Origin: Thermosediminibacter oceani DSM 16646
GTDB taxonomy: Bacteria; Bacillota; Thermosediminibacteria; Thermosediminibacterales; Thermosediminibacteraceae
DNA: 64,000 nucleotides
Direction of reading: 5' to 3'
NCBI RefSeq assembly: GCF_000144645.1
Contig: NC_014377.1
Coordinates: forward strand, 1,736,001-1,800,000
Shown here: in pieces, positions 39,066-47,290 of the stretch
Layout of the letters: every line of letters starts with the position of its first letter
Position numbering within the stretch: position 1 is the first letter of the stretch
The notes under the pieces: model-generated
Databases searched by the model: none
What the model saw: only the letters and a program-made list of their open reading frames with translations
What the model was told of the DNA's origin: nothing
Program-made: the position numbers and the translations under genes

Positions 39066-39094
39066 TCCCCCACCTGAAGGGTTCAGGTGGGGGA
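39066..39094. promoter_or_regulatory. Intercistronic hairpin between binding-protein and GH65 genes
   Basis: A perfect 13-bp inverted repeat (TCCCCCACCTGAA and complement) with a GGG loop lies 10 bases past the binding-protein stop. No T-run follows on either strand, so it looks like an mRNA-stabilising stem that raises binding-protein levels rather than a full terminator. Confidence 0.75.
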
Positions 39095-39103
39095 CGGTCG
39101 GAC

Positions 39104-40354
39104 TTACTTGCCTTCGGTAGCCTGTTTCGCTTTCTCGATCATTTCATGGTACTTATCGAGGGTGGGCTTTACCTCTTTACCTTCAAGAACAATTTCCCTC
39201 AACGCGCCGTTTATGGCCTTGTCCACATCGGCCCAATATGTAAGGTTCGGCCTCGGTTCCGCGTGCTTCAAAGCCTCCGAAACTGCTTCAAAGTAGGGTT
39301 TTTGCCATTCCTCGACTTTACCGTAGGCATCGGTTCTCATGGACGGCCAGCCGAGCTTCGAAGTGAGGATCTCCTGGACTTCCTTGCTCATCAGGAATTC
39401 CATAAACTTGACAGCCATCTCTTTATTCGGAGCACCCTTCGGTATACCTATCACTTCACCGCCCAGGACGTGGGATTCCTTGACGGGACCTGCCCATCCA
39501 TGATATGCTTTGATCTCTTCCTTACCTCCGTCTTTCACAACTACGACCGACGTAAAGGGCCAGTTCTGTACAAGATATGCGCTTTCGGTAGCCAGGTACT
39601 GGTTCGGAGTATTCCAGTCAGCTTTCTTGCTCTCAGGAGATAGATACGGGTAAAGTTCCTTGAGGAATGTAAAAGCCCTGATTGATCCTTCGTCATTTAG
39701 CACCGTCGGGTCTCCGCCGGCAGACCTTATAAAGTCAAACATATGGCAGGTGCTGTCGGGACCCAGATTCATCTTTACTACTACTTTACCGACACCCTCT
39801 TTTTCTTTAAATGTCTTTGCCACCTGCAGCAGCTCATCCCAGTTGGTAGGAGGCTTCAAGCCGTATTCGTTAAACTTCTTCTCGTTGTAGAAAGCAATTT
39901 CTACATTCGGCCTGTAGGGCATAAAGTAGAGTTTACCGTTGAATTCTCCCACCTCTATAAGGTTCGGGATAACCTCATCGGGGATCATGTTCTCGTAGGG
40001 CGTCAGATCTTCAACCAGCCCCTTTTCAACGAGCGGCGCCAGCTGCATGTTGTCCTGGGTTATAAGATCGATATCCATCTGTCCAGCCTGGTGCATGGCT
40101 TCAAGCTTTTTAACGGCATCCCCTGCTTCCATCTGGATGGGTTCGATTTTTACGCCGTATTTTTTCTCAAATTCGGGAAACACGTTTTCCCTCATTACCT
40201 TCCATTCTTCCTCGGCCAGCCCCATGGCGACCTTGAGCACGCCTTTCCTCGCATCGGCCTGATTATTACCGGTGGTACCGCACCCGGTCAGCGAGGCTAG
40301 AAAGAGCATCGACACCAGAGCTAAACAAATCGCCTTTAGCATGCTCTTTTTCAT
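39104..40354 (-). CDS. Sugar ABC transporter substrate-binding lipoprotein (GH65 operon)
   Basis: The 416-residue protein has a lipobox LTGC at about residues 22-25 and the family-1 solute-binding fold (EEWKVMRENVFPEFEKKYGVKIEP). It should deliver the disaccharide or oligosaccharide later cleaved by GH65. AGGAGGAG precedes the ATG. It follows the two permease genes and is followed by a stabilising hairpin. Confidence 0.92.
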   Translation of the reverse strand: MKKSMLKAICLALVSMLFLASLTGCGTTGNNQADARKGVLKVAMGLAEEEWKVMRENVFPEFEKKYGVKIEPIQMEAGDAVKKLEAMHQAGQMDIDLITQDNMQLAPLVEKGLVEDLTPYENMIPDEVIPNLIEVGEFNGKLYFMPYRPNVEIAFYNEKKFNEYGLKPPTNWDELLQVAKTFKEKEGVGKVVVKMNLGPDSTCHMFDFIRSAGGDPTVLNDEGSIRAFTFLKELYPYLSPESKKADWNTPNQYLATESAYLVQNWPFTSVVVVKDGGKEEIKAYHGWAGPVKESHVLGGEVIGIPKGAPNKEMAVKFMEFLMSKEVQEILTSKLGWPSMRTDAYGKVEEWQKPYFEAVSEALKHAEPRPNLTYWADVDKAINGALREIVLEGKEVKPTLDKYHEMIEKAKQATEGK

Positions 40355-40393
40355 AACTTACTCCTCCTTGTTTTTTTATAGCTTAAGATCGAT

Positions 40394-41224
40394 TTAACCT
40401 TTAACAGCTCCCGACAAATACCCCCCTTTCATATAGCGCTGGAGAAAGAATGTCACCACCATTACCGGTATAGTTAAAATGGTGGCGTATGTAGCTGCGT
40501 CAAACCATCCTCCCCTCACGACGTAATAATAGGTCTGCAGAGGCAGCGTCCTCTGCGAAACGGTGAGGTACAGGGCATAGGTAAACTCGTTCCACGAGTT
40601 CAGCCATACGAATATAGCAGCAACCGCGATACCCGGTAGCGCTAGAGGCATGATTACTTTTATCAACGATTCTACCTTCCCCGCCCCGTCGACCATAGCG
40701 GCTTCTTCCAGATCTTTCGGAATAGTCTCGAAAGTTCCCACCAGTATCCAGGCAGCAAAGGGGAGATTGAGTATCAGATGTGCAAGGACAAGGCCCAAGT
40801 ACGTGTCGATTAAATTCATCTTAATAAACTGGACCGAAATGGGCAGCGCTATTCCCACTTCCGGGAACATCCTTGTTAGAAAGAGGGACAGTACCAGCGG
40901 ATACTTTATTTTGCGGGGCATCCTGGCTATAACGTATGCGGCGGGAGATGCTATCAATACAGCTGCAACCGTTGTCAGAGTAGCCACGGCAAAACTTTTG
41001 ACGAAGGGCGCCTTCAGGTTGCCCGATTTCAAAACCTTCACCCAGTGTTCCAGCGTAAAATCCCTGATTAGAAAAGAAGGATGGGCGGTTAAAATTTCAC
41101 CGGGGGTGCTCACCGAAACTTTAAAGAGTATGTATACGGGTATGACCATAGCCATCGCCGCAAGGAGGGCCACAGGCAGATACAGGGAATCGGATATTTT
41201 ACGGCTTAAATCTCTACCCCTCAT
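40394..41224 (-). CDS. Sugar ABC transporter permease, MalG type (GH65 operon)
   Basis: The 276-residue membrane protein has six hydrophobic segments and EAA loop PKDLEEAAMVDGAGKVESLIK near 190. Its start overlaps the end of the MalF-type gene by one base. Ends YMKGGYLSGAVKG, typical for MalG-like permeases. Confidence 0.92.
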   Translation of the reverse strand: MRGRDLSRKISDSLYLPVALLAAMAMVIPVYILFKVSVSTPGEILTAHPSFLIRDFTLEHWVKVLKSGNLKAPFVKSFAVATLTTVAAVLIASPAAYVIARMPRKIKYPLVLSLFLTRMFPEVGIALPISVQFIKMNLIDTYLGLVLAHLILNLPFAAWILVGTFETIPKDLEEAAMVDGAGKVESLIKVIMPLALPGIAVAAIFVWLNSWNEFTYALYLTVSQRTLPLQTYYYVVRGGWFDAATYATILTIPVMVVTFFLQRYMKGGYLSGAVKG

Positions 41225-42075
41225 TATCCACTAACCTCCTCAGAGCCGCCCACTTTTAAGTACCCGTATATAAATATCATGATGATTACGAGCAAAATCG
41301 TGGAAGCAGCAGCCGATGTATAGGCATTTCCATAATTGTTGTACTCGTCGTAAGCAAAAGTTGAAAGCACCGGTGTAGCTCTCCCGGCAAGGACCAGCAC
41401 AAGCTCGAATACCCTGAAAGCATCAATAGCCCTCAGTATAATGGCCATTGTGATATACGGTTTCAGGAGGGGAAGGGTGATGTTTCTGAATGTCTGCCAG
41501 GCTGTTGCGCCGTCAATACTGGCAGCCTCATAGACCTCGTCTTGTATGCTCTCGAGCCCCGCCAGCAGTATCAAAATCACCATGGGAGTGACCTTCCACA
41601 TGTCGGCCAGCGACACCATCATAAGCGTGCGGAGCCCACCGCTGGCCCAGTCGACCGGAAGTTCTATTATATTCAGCCTGTAAAGCAGTTCATTGAGATA
41701 CCCGTGAATACTGAATATGTAAGTCATCGCCACACCCGAGACAAGCGTCGGCACACCCATCGGGACCATTAGCATGGCTCGCAAAAAGCCCCTCCCGAAA
41801 AACCGCCTTTTCAAGATCAGAGCTATGACTATGGCTGTCACCATTTCAAGGGTTAAACTTAGGAGCGCGAAGGCCACCGTATTAAAGAGCGCGCTCTTAA
41901 ACTCCACCTTACCGATTATTTCCCGGTAGTTGGCCAAGGTTAAAGCCCCTGTGAACCTATCAAGAAAACTCATGGTAATTGTCTGAAATATCGGGTATAC
42001 TGTAAACCCCAGTATGTACAGTAGCAGCGGTGCCAGCAGTAAGGCTTCCAGCCTGTACTTTTTAAGCCAGGTCAC
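41224..42075 (-). CDS. Sugar ABC transporter permease, MalF type (GH65 operon)
   Basis: The 283-residue membrane protein has six hydrophobic segments and EAA loop QDEVYEAASIDGATAWQTFRN near 193. The start is GTG with AAAGGGGG upstream. A LacI-type operator lies 24 bases upstream of the start. No ATPase gene accompanies it. Confidence 0.92.
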   Translation of the reverse strand: MTWLKKYRLEALLLAPLLLYILGFTVYPIFQTITMSFLDRFTGALTLANYREIIGKVEFKSALFNTVAFALLSLTLEMVTAIVIALILKRRFFGRGFLRAMLMVPMGVPTLVSGVAMTYIFSIHGYLNELLYRLNIIELPVDWASGGLRTLMMVSLADMWKVTPMVILILLAGLESIQDEVYEAASIDGATAWQTFRNITLPLLKPYITMAIILRAIDAFRVFELVLVLAGRATPVLSTFAYDEYNNYGNAYTSAAASTILLVIIMIFIYGYLKVGGSEEVSG

Positions 42076-42098
42076 GGCCAGACCCCCTTTAGAAAACT

Positions 42099-42114
42099 CC
42101 GTAATCGTTTACGG
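42099..42114. promoter_or_regulatory. LacI-family operator before the transport-phosphorylase genes
   Basis: CCGTAATCGTTTACGG is a near-perfect palindrome matching the operator upstream of the regulator gene. It lies between the regulator gene and the MalF-type gene, so it can control the transport and phosphorylase genes. Confidence 0.8.
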
Positions 42115-42129
42115 TGTCGTCTAAAAAAA

Positions 42130-43137
42130 TTATATGCTTTTACAAGAACTCCGTATAACGAGTTTATGTTCCAGTATTATCTGCTTTCTTTCAACACTTT
42201 CTCCGTTGATCAAGTTTATCAATATTTCGGCGGCTACAGCGCCTATATTGTACATAGGCTGAGCTACAGTTGTAAGCGGCGGCCTTGTCATTTCGCTCAG
42301 GTCGATGTTGTCAAAACCCACCACCGAAACGTCATCAGGGCATTTCAGGCCGAAATCAAAAACGGCGTTTAAGGCCCCTATAGCCATTATGTCGCTCACA
42401 GCGAAGATGGCTGTTGGCTTAACACCGGCCTCTAGAATTTTTCTTGCAGCTTCGTAACCCCCCTTCGCCTTAAAGTCACCCTCAGCGATCAGTTCATTAT
42501 AGATTTTAAGTCCGGCTTCGCTCAAAGCCTTTTTATACCCCATCAACCGGTCCACGCTGTCAATGGTCTCCTTCATGCCGTCCAGAGGACCGTGGATTAT
42601 TCCTATCCTTTCATGGCCGAGGGAAATGAGGTAGTTCACGGCATCGAAGGCGGCTTTGAAATTGTCGATAGTCACATAGGGGACGTCGTACACTGTAGCC
42701 CTTCCTGCCAGGACTACGGGAATTTTCTTCCGGCTGAAGGCCTCATAATGCTCCTCGCTGAAATAGTCGCAGTGAAATATTACTCCGTCGACCCAGCGGT
42801 TTTTTAAGATATCTATGTATTCGAACTCCTTTTCCCTTTTGTTGTCGGCATTGCAGAGGATCACGTTATACCTGAGGCTGTGGCAGGTGTCTTCGATTCC
42901 TCTTACTATTTCGCTGTAGTAGGGGTTCGATATATCTGGCACGATAAGCCCCACCGTCCGGGTTTTCCCCTTGATAAGGCTCCGGGCAGGCATGCTGGGT
43001 TCATATCCCAGCTCCCTTGCGATCTTAAGCACCCTTTCCCGGGTTTTTTCGCTGACATCGGGCTTGTTGTTGAAAACCCTCGACACAGTTGCTATCGATA
43101 CGTTTGCAAGTCTTGCTATATCTTCTATAGTGGGCAT
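42130..43137 (-). CDS. LacI-family transcription regulator of the disaccharide operon
   Basis: The 335-residue repressor has an N-terminal HTH (TIEDIARLANVSIATVSRVFN) with hinge helix PSMPARSL and a periplasmic-binding-like effector domain. It sits head of the operon and two palindromic operators flank it. It most likely represses until the disaccharide or a derivative binds. Confidence 0.93.
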   Translation of the reverse strand: MPTIEDIARLANVSIATVSRVFNNKPDVSEKTRERVLKIARELGYEPSMPARSLIKGKTRTVGLIVPDISNPYYSEIVRGIEDTCHSLRYNVILCNADNKREKEFEYIDILKNRWVDGVIFHCDYFSEEHYEAFSRKKIPVVLAGRATVYDVPYVTIDNFKAAFDAVNYLISLGHERIGIIHGPLDGMKETIDSVDRLMGYKKALSEAGLKIYNELIAEGDFKAKGGYEAARKILEAGVKPTAIFAVSDIMAIGALNAVFDFGLKCPDDVSVVGFDNIDLSEMTRPPLTTVAQPMYNIGAVAAEILINLINGESVERKQIILEHKLVIRSSCKSI

Positions 43138-43152
43138 TTCGTCACTCCTAGG

Positions 43153-43170
43153 TTCGTAAACGTTTACGAA
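43153..43170. promoter_or_regulatory. LacI-family operator upstream of the regulator gene
   Basis: TTCGTAAACGTTTACGAA is a perfect 18-base palindrome with the central CG of LacI/CcpA-type sites, 15 bases before the ATG. It implies autoregulation. Confidence 0.88.
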
Positions 43171-43218
43171 AATATTTTACTATAATAAGCCCAGGTTTCT
43201 CAAGAGTTTTTCAATTAA

Positions 43219-44244
43219 TTATTTTAATAGAACAAAATTTTGAACCATCATCTCTCCTCTACCCTTCAACGAATACGTGCTTATCTGTTTCATGTTTTTT
43301 AAATCGTATACAATAATTTTTCCCCCATTCCCAATTTGATGGAGTGTATAAAGATGATCGCCAGCGATAGCCGCGCGATAAACTTTATGATTTAGAACGA
43401 AATTAGCTTTTTGCTTCAGAGTTTTTCGATCCAGAAATGTAAGGATAGACCGGTCATCGGCAATGTCATGGGTGATGACAATAGAATCTGAAGTGGTTAA
43501 TATATGATTAGGTGCAGGATACCTTAATTTTAAAGTTCTCGCCTCCCACGATCCATCTAAATCAATAACAATTACGTGTTGATCAGGTTGCTCCCTTCGA
43601 CTATCGCTAAGGGAAGTGATTATAAGCCGTCCGTCCACAATTCGAACATCGCCCGCTCTGCCGCCTACATTCAGCGGAATACTTTTGATCAGGTGTCCTT
43701 GCAAATCAAATACATCTATAGATTGGTTTTTTTGCGGGACCTGCGCCACATAAACGTAAGCGTATTTTTTGTCGGTTTCAAGAGCCCAGGGAAATCCTTT
43801 ATGGCGAATCGTATTGCTGTGGTTGCGGTTACGAAAATCATAGCTAAAATAATCAATATCTCCTTGAGGATCGCTATTGTAGATGACAAGTTCTCGATTC
43901 TCATCAATTTTATCGTATAAAAAAGGGAACTGATGGGTCTTTTCAATTATTACTTTATCTTCCTTTACCCGGACAATCTTGTCGGAAAATCGCCCAAGCA
44001 TAACCAGTTCTTGATCCCCAGTGCGTTTGACCTCAAATATTCCCCGCACGGGAATATTTAGGGTCGTAATTTCCTTTCCTTCGTCATCAAGGACAACAAT
44101 CGTAGACTTTTCCTTAAGAGAATTGGTATACACAACGGCTAAAAAACCTTTTTCCCAATTAAACTTATTGGAACAGCCGGTAAGGATGAATAACATGATC
44201 AAAACTGATGCAATTAAAGTGATTATCATTTTATTATTTAACAT
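43219..44244 (-). CDS. Propeller-like lipoprotein of unknown function
   Basis: I choose the ATG at 44244 with GGAGGGG about nine bases upstream. The lipobox is ILTGC near residue 23. The rest, about 310 residues, shows repeated strand-rich units (VVVLDDEGKEITTLNI, IDVFDLQGHLIKSIPL, VIVIDLDGSWEARTL, LTFLDRKTLKQKANF, IIVYDLKNMKQIS) like a six- or seven-bladed beta propeller. It should be anchored outside the membrane. Base composition is AT-richer than the neighbouring sugar genes. Function unknown; its partner may be the amidase encoded just upstream. Confidence 0.75.
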   Translation of the reverse strand: MLNNKMIITLIASVLIMLFILTGCSNKFNWEKGFLAVVYTNSLKEKSTIVVLDDEGKEITTLNIPVRGIFEVKRTGDQELVMLGRFSDKIVRVKEDKVIIEKTHQFPFLYDKIDENRELVIYNSDPQGDIDYFSYDFRNRNHSNTIRHKGFPWALETDKKYAYVYVAQVPQKNQSIDVFDLQGHLIKSIPLNVGGRAGDVRIVDGRLIITSLSDSRREQPDQHVIVIDLDGSWEARTLKLRYPAPNHILTTSDSIVITHDIADDRSILTFLDRKTLKQKANFVLNHKVYRAAIAGDHLYTLHQIGNGGKIIVYDLKNMKQISTYSLKGRGEMMVQNFVLLK

Positions 44245-44263
44245 AACTTTTTGCCCCTCCAAA

Positions 44264-44290
44264 GAAAATGAGCGGCCACTGCCGCTCCTA
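44264..44290 (-). terminator. Hairpin between amidase and lipoprotein genes
   Basis: GAGCGG-CAGTGG-CCGCTC is followed on the minus strand by ATTTTCTTT. It may terminate partly, reducing lipoprotein expression from the amidase promoter. Confidence 0.6.
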
Positions 44291-44295
44291 GTATT

Positions 44296-44997
44296 TTATT
44301 TTGAGTAAAAGACTACCGTATGGGGGCTTTCCACAAGATCCACCGGCCACACGGCGCCTCCATCGTTTAAGTCCCAACCTCGATTTTTCCAGGCCCGCCA
44401 GGCTAGTTGAGAGCAATAGAATGCATCCGTACGGTTGATATCAAAAAAGTTGTAATTGTACGGTTTCCCAATTTGTGCATAGGAATAATCAGCAGCGTAT
44501 CGATAATCGGCATCTCCCGCACCGCTCACCCACAAACCTTTTACATTAGAGTAACGGACACCCCAATCGTTCGGCCAACGTCTTACACCGTTCAGACTAC
44601 CTTTATTTCCGAAGCTTTCTACCGTATAATCAGAATTGTACACAACACCGGCATGACCACCAACCCAGGAAGAAGAACCTGAGCTTGACTCACTCAACGT
44701 TACCAGGATATCTCCATATGAACCAATTGAACCGGCGGGTGCTGTAACGGTAACTCCACTATTTACCCCTTTCTTTAAATATTTGTACTTGAACTCTTTC
44801 TTAAGTTCTTTTTCATCCGGTAAGGCAACTTTATTCCAATTTTTTAACAGTCTCTCCGTTCGAATTTTCGCATTTTCAATGTCTTGCAGTTGCTCCTTTG
44901 TTAATTCCGAATCCTGCGCTTTCAATGCCTCCGTCCCAATAACTGCAATCAACGTAAAGCATAGAACCACAACCAGAAAACCTTTAAACCATTTCAC
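44296..44997 (-). CDS. Secreted permuted papain-like amidase (YiiX/YycO type)
   Basis: The 233-residue protein has a signal peptide (about 1-27, cleaving after ALKAQ) and then a helical linker. The catalytic core carries GHAGVVYNS (His) and AFYCSQLAWRAWK (Cys near 195). SIGSYGDILVTLS is the family start. Such secreted cysteine amidases act on wall or lipid amides. The start is GTG with AGGAGAG. It lies 51 bases upstream of the lipoprotein gene. Confidence 0.8.
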   Translation of the reverse strand: MKWFKGFLVVVLCFTLIAVIGTEALKAQDSELTKEQLQDIENAKIRTERLLKNWNKVALPDEKELKKEFKYKYLKKGVNSGVTVTAPAGSIGSYGDILVTLSESSSGSSSWVGGHAGVVYNSDYTVESFGNKGSLNGVRRWPNDWGVRYSNVKGLWVSGAGDADYRYAADYSYAQIGKPYNYNFFDINRTDAFYCSQLAWRAWKNRGWDLNDGGAVWPVDLVESPHTVVFYSK

Positions 44998-45154
44998 GGC
45001 GAATCTCTCCTATTCTAGACACTTTCCCCAATTTCTCGAAACAGCAAACCGGAAAACACGCCCATCAACCTATTCTTTATCGCCCGCCTCCTCCATTTTA
45101 ACTAAGTCTATCCAGGTAATGCAACTGACCGGTATGATGAATGGTGTATAAGTA

Positions 45155-45192
45155 GCAGAATAGAGGCTTTATCGCCTCTATTCTGCTTTTTT
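45155..45192 (+). terminator. Strong plus-strand terminator with no plus-strand gene
   Basis: GCAGAATAGAGGC and its complement form a perfect 13-bp stem with a six-base loop, followed by TTTTTTATA on the plus strand only. The adjacent genes are on the minus strand. Confidence 0.75.
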
Positions 45193-45220
45193 ATAGTGAA
45201 GAGGGGATATAACTTTCGCA

Positions 45221-46942
45221 TCACTTCCAGCTGACATTGAACCAGTAGTTTCCGGAGCCTCTATACGAGTAAACCCTCAGTTTGTATGTGCCGGTTTTGG
45301 TAGGCGTGTAGCGAATCTGTTCCTGCCTCGCGGTTCCCGTGGAACTGGCGACCAGGGTATCGTTCGGATCGTAGAGGTATATATCGAAATCTATCGAGGA
45401 GGTGTGATTCGGCATTACGAAGGTGATTCCGATGGGCTTTGTAGTATCGGTCACGTCGAATTGCCACCAGTCGGTATTGCCCGTGCCGGACAGGCTGTCC
45501 TGAATGAAGGAGAACCCTATGCCGTCGGAGAAGCTGCCGGCAAATCCGCCTGCCTGTTTAATGCAGTTGTACGAGAGGTTTATGCCGTAGCCGAAATCGA
45601 TGTCCTTGCCCGAGGGCCCGAAGTCTTTCACATTGGCGCTGGAGTAAAGGATGTTCTTAACCTGGGAATCAGTAAGCGCATAGTTGGCATCCAGCATCAA
45701 CGCTATAACACCGGATATGAAGGGCGTCGCCATGGACGTACCGCTGTAGGTCACGTAACCGCTGGTGGTACCCGCCCTGGCTGCGGTGATATTGCTGCCC
45801 GGAGCGGTTATATCCGGTTTTATGCGATTGTCGGCCGTAGGTCCCCTGCTGGAAAATTCGGACAGCACCCATCCCCTTTCACCCGGGTCGTAGAGGGAGC
45901 CCACGGTTATAGCATTCGCCGCTGCGGCAGGTGAACCTATGGTGTACCTGGCCGGCCCCTCATTGCCCGCAGCAACCACCATTATTATGCCGTTGTTCAC
46001 CGCGTTGTTTACCGCCTGCGACAGACTGTCAGTTCCGTCGGAAGAGCCCGCTGCCCCGAGGCTCATGTTGCCTATGCGTATGCCGTAGGTATTCTTGTTC
46101 TGGATCATCCACTCGATGCCCGAAATTATCCCGCTGATCGTGCCGGACCCGGCGGAATTCAGGACCTTTATTCCTACCAGAGCCGCCCCCGGAGCCACGC
46201 CTTTATAAGCCGGGTTCCCCTCGCCGGTACCCGCAGCGATGCTGGCCACATGGGTGCCGTGGCCATTGTCATCGTAGGGAGTAGTCCTTCCGTTGATTAC
46301 ATCGTACCACCCTATTACCTTTCCGCCATCCAGGTCTACGTGGCCTGCGTCTATGCCTGTGTCGAGGACCGCTATTACCACATCGTTTTTGGAATACGAA
46401 GTCTTGTTGCCGTCCCTATCTCCGTCGACGCCAAAATCACTTCTGGCCGCCTGAACTCCCGTCCACTGCGTAGCGGTGTTTATAAACGCCTTTACTTCCC
46501 GGTCCATATCGATTCTTTCGACCATCGGGTTCTTCGACAGGGCTCTTATCTGCTCCGGTGTCATCATCGCCGAAAAGCCCTTCAATGCCTTCTCCCACTG
46601 GGCTTTTCTCTCAATGACACCGATGTGCGTCTCCAGATCCTTCAGAACCTTTTCCGACGGGTTTTCCTTCAATCTGACTACTACGGGTACCTTTTCATCC
46701 CCTTGAGCCTCGATCAATCCGTCGAGGTCATCCGCTATCTTATTCTCGTCCCGATCCCCGATAAATGGCAAATCGTCGATTTTTTCAGCGGCCAGTTGCT
46801 TTTGGGCCACCTCTTCCCGGCCGATGGCTTCCACCGGCTCCCCGGGAACTACACCTCCCGGCTGAGCGGCGCCAAGTCCCGGTATCAATATGTTCAGGAA
46901 AAGCGCCGCGATGAGTATGACCGGGATGTACCTCTTCTTCAT
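45221..46942 (-). CDS. Secreted subtilisin-like serine protease (S8) with inhibitor pro-domain
   Basis: The ATG at 46942 follows GGGAGG and begins a signal peptide (MKKRYIPVILIAALFLN); upstream codons are not coding. A propeptide (I9-like, VPVVVRLKENPSEKVL) precedes the catalytic domain. The triad is Asp in IAVLDTGID, His in NGHGTHVASIA and Ser in SGTSMATPFISG. The C-terminal 110 residues form a pre-peptidase PPC-like beta domain. It is a 573-residue exported protease for peptide use or wall processing. A 15-bp inverted repeat lies 110 bases upstream. Confidence 0.93.
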   Translation of the reverse strand: MKKRYIPVILIAALFLNILIPGLGAAQPGGVVPGEPVEAIGREEVAQKQLAAEKIDDLPFIGDRDENKIADDLDGLIEAQGDEKVPVVVRLKENPSEKVLKDLETHIGVIERKAQWEKALKGFSAMMTPEQIRALSKNPMVERIDMDREVKAFINTATQWTGVQAARSDFGVDGDRDGNKTSYSKNDVVIAVLDTGIDAGHVDLDGGKVIGWYDVINGRTTPYDDNGHGTHVASIAAGTGEGNPAYKGVAPGAALVGIKVLNSAGSGTISGIISGIEWMIQNKNTYGIRIGNMSLGAAGSSDGTDSLSQAVNNAVNNGIIMVVAAGNEGPARYTIGSPAAAANAITVGSLYDPGERGWVLSEFSSRGPTADNRIKPDITAPGSNITAARAGTTSGYVTYSGTSMATPFISGVIALMLDANYALTDSQVKNILYSSANVKDFGPSGKDIDFGYGINLSYNCIKQAGGFAGSFSDGIGFSFIQDSLSGTGNTDWWQFDVTDTTKPIGITFVMPNHTSSIDFDIYLYDPNDTLVASSTGTARQEQIRYTPTKTGTYKLRVYSYRGSGNYWFNVSWK

Positions 46943-47051
46943 ACAGGACACCTCCCTAAAGATTTTTTTACGACGGCGCCGTCTGAAATTATGTATATGC
47001 AACAAACGTACCAATCCAAAAGGGCTCTTTTATTGGTAATTATGGATATAA

Positions 47052-47103
47052 AATGGGAAAACGGGATGATTGTATCCCGTTTTTAGCGTCCCGTTTTCCC
47101 ATT
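47052..47103. promoter_or_regulatory. Nested inverted repeat upstream of the subtilase gene
   Basis: A perfect 15-base inverted repeat (AATGGGAAAACGGGA, 47052-47066, with complement 47089-47103) encloses a third copy of the CCCGTTTT arm at 47075-47085. The three arms allow two exclusive hairpins. The rest of 46943-47290 is AT-rich and shows no gene. Confidence 0.75.
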
Positions 47104-47290
47104 AGCTTAAAAAAAAATATATGCATGTTCAAAGGAAAAGCGGCCTGTTATTACGTGCTAAGTGAACTCCCAGTCATTCATGTTTATACCCCCACATAAC
47201 TTTACAGTTATGAAGATTATTCTGTCGTTTTTTATATTCTGAAAATAATATTATAATAATATTAGACTATTCAGAGAAAGGATAGATTTT

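Noticed and set aside
39066-39094. Intercistronic stem considered as a terminator
   Set aside because: Neither strand has a T-run after it, and the downstream GH65 gene belongs functionally to the operon.
44783-45151. 122-codon plus-strand frame ending just before the misoriented terminator
   Set aside because: It is antisense to the amidase signal-peptide region, low in complexity and without a ribosome site. I keep only the possibility of an antisense RNA.
47100-47290. Search for a sigma-54 (-24/-12) promoter near the activator gene
   Set aside because: No convincing TGGCAC-N5-TTGC pair was found by eye in the adjacent intergenic regions.
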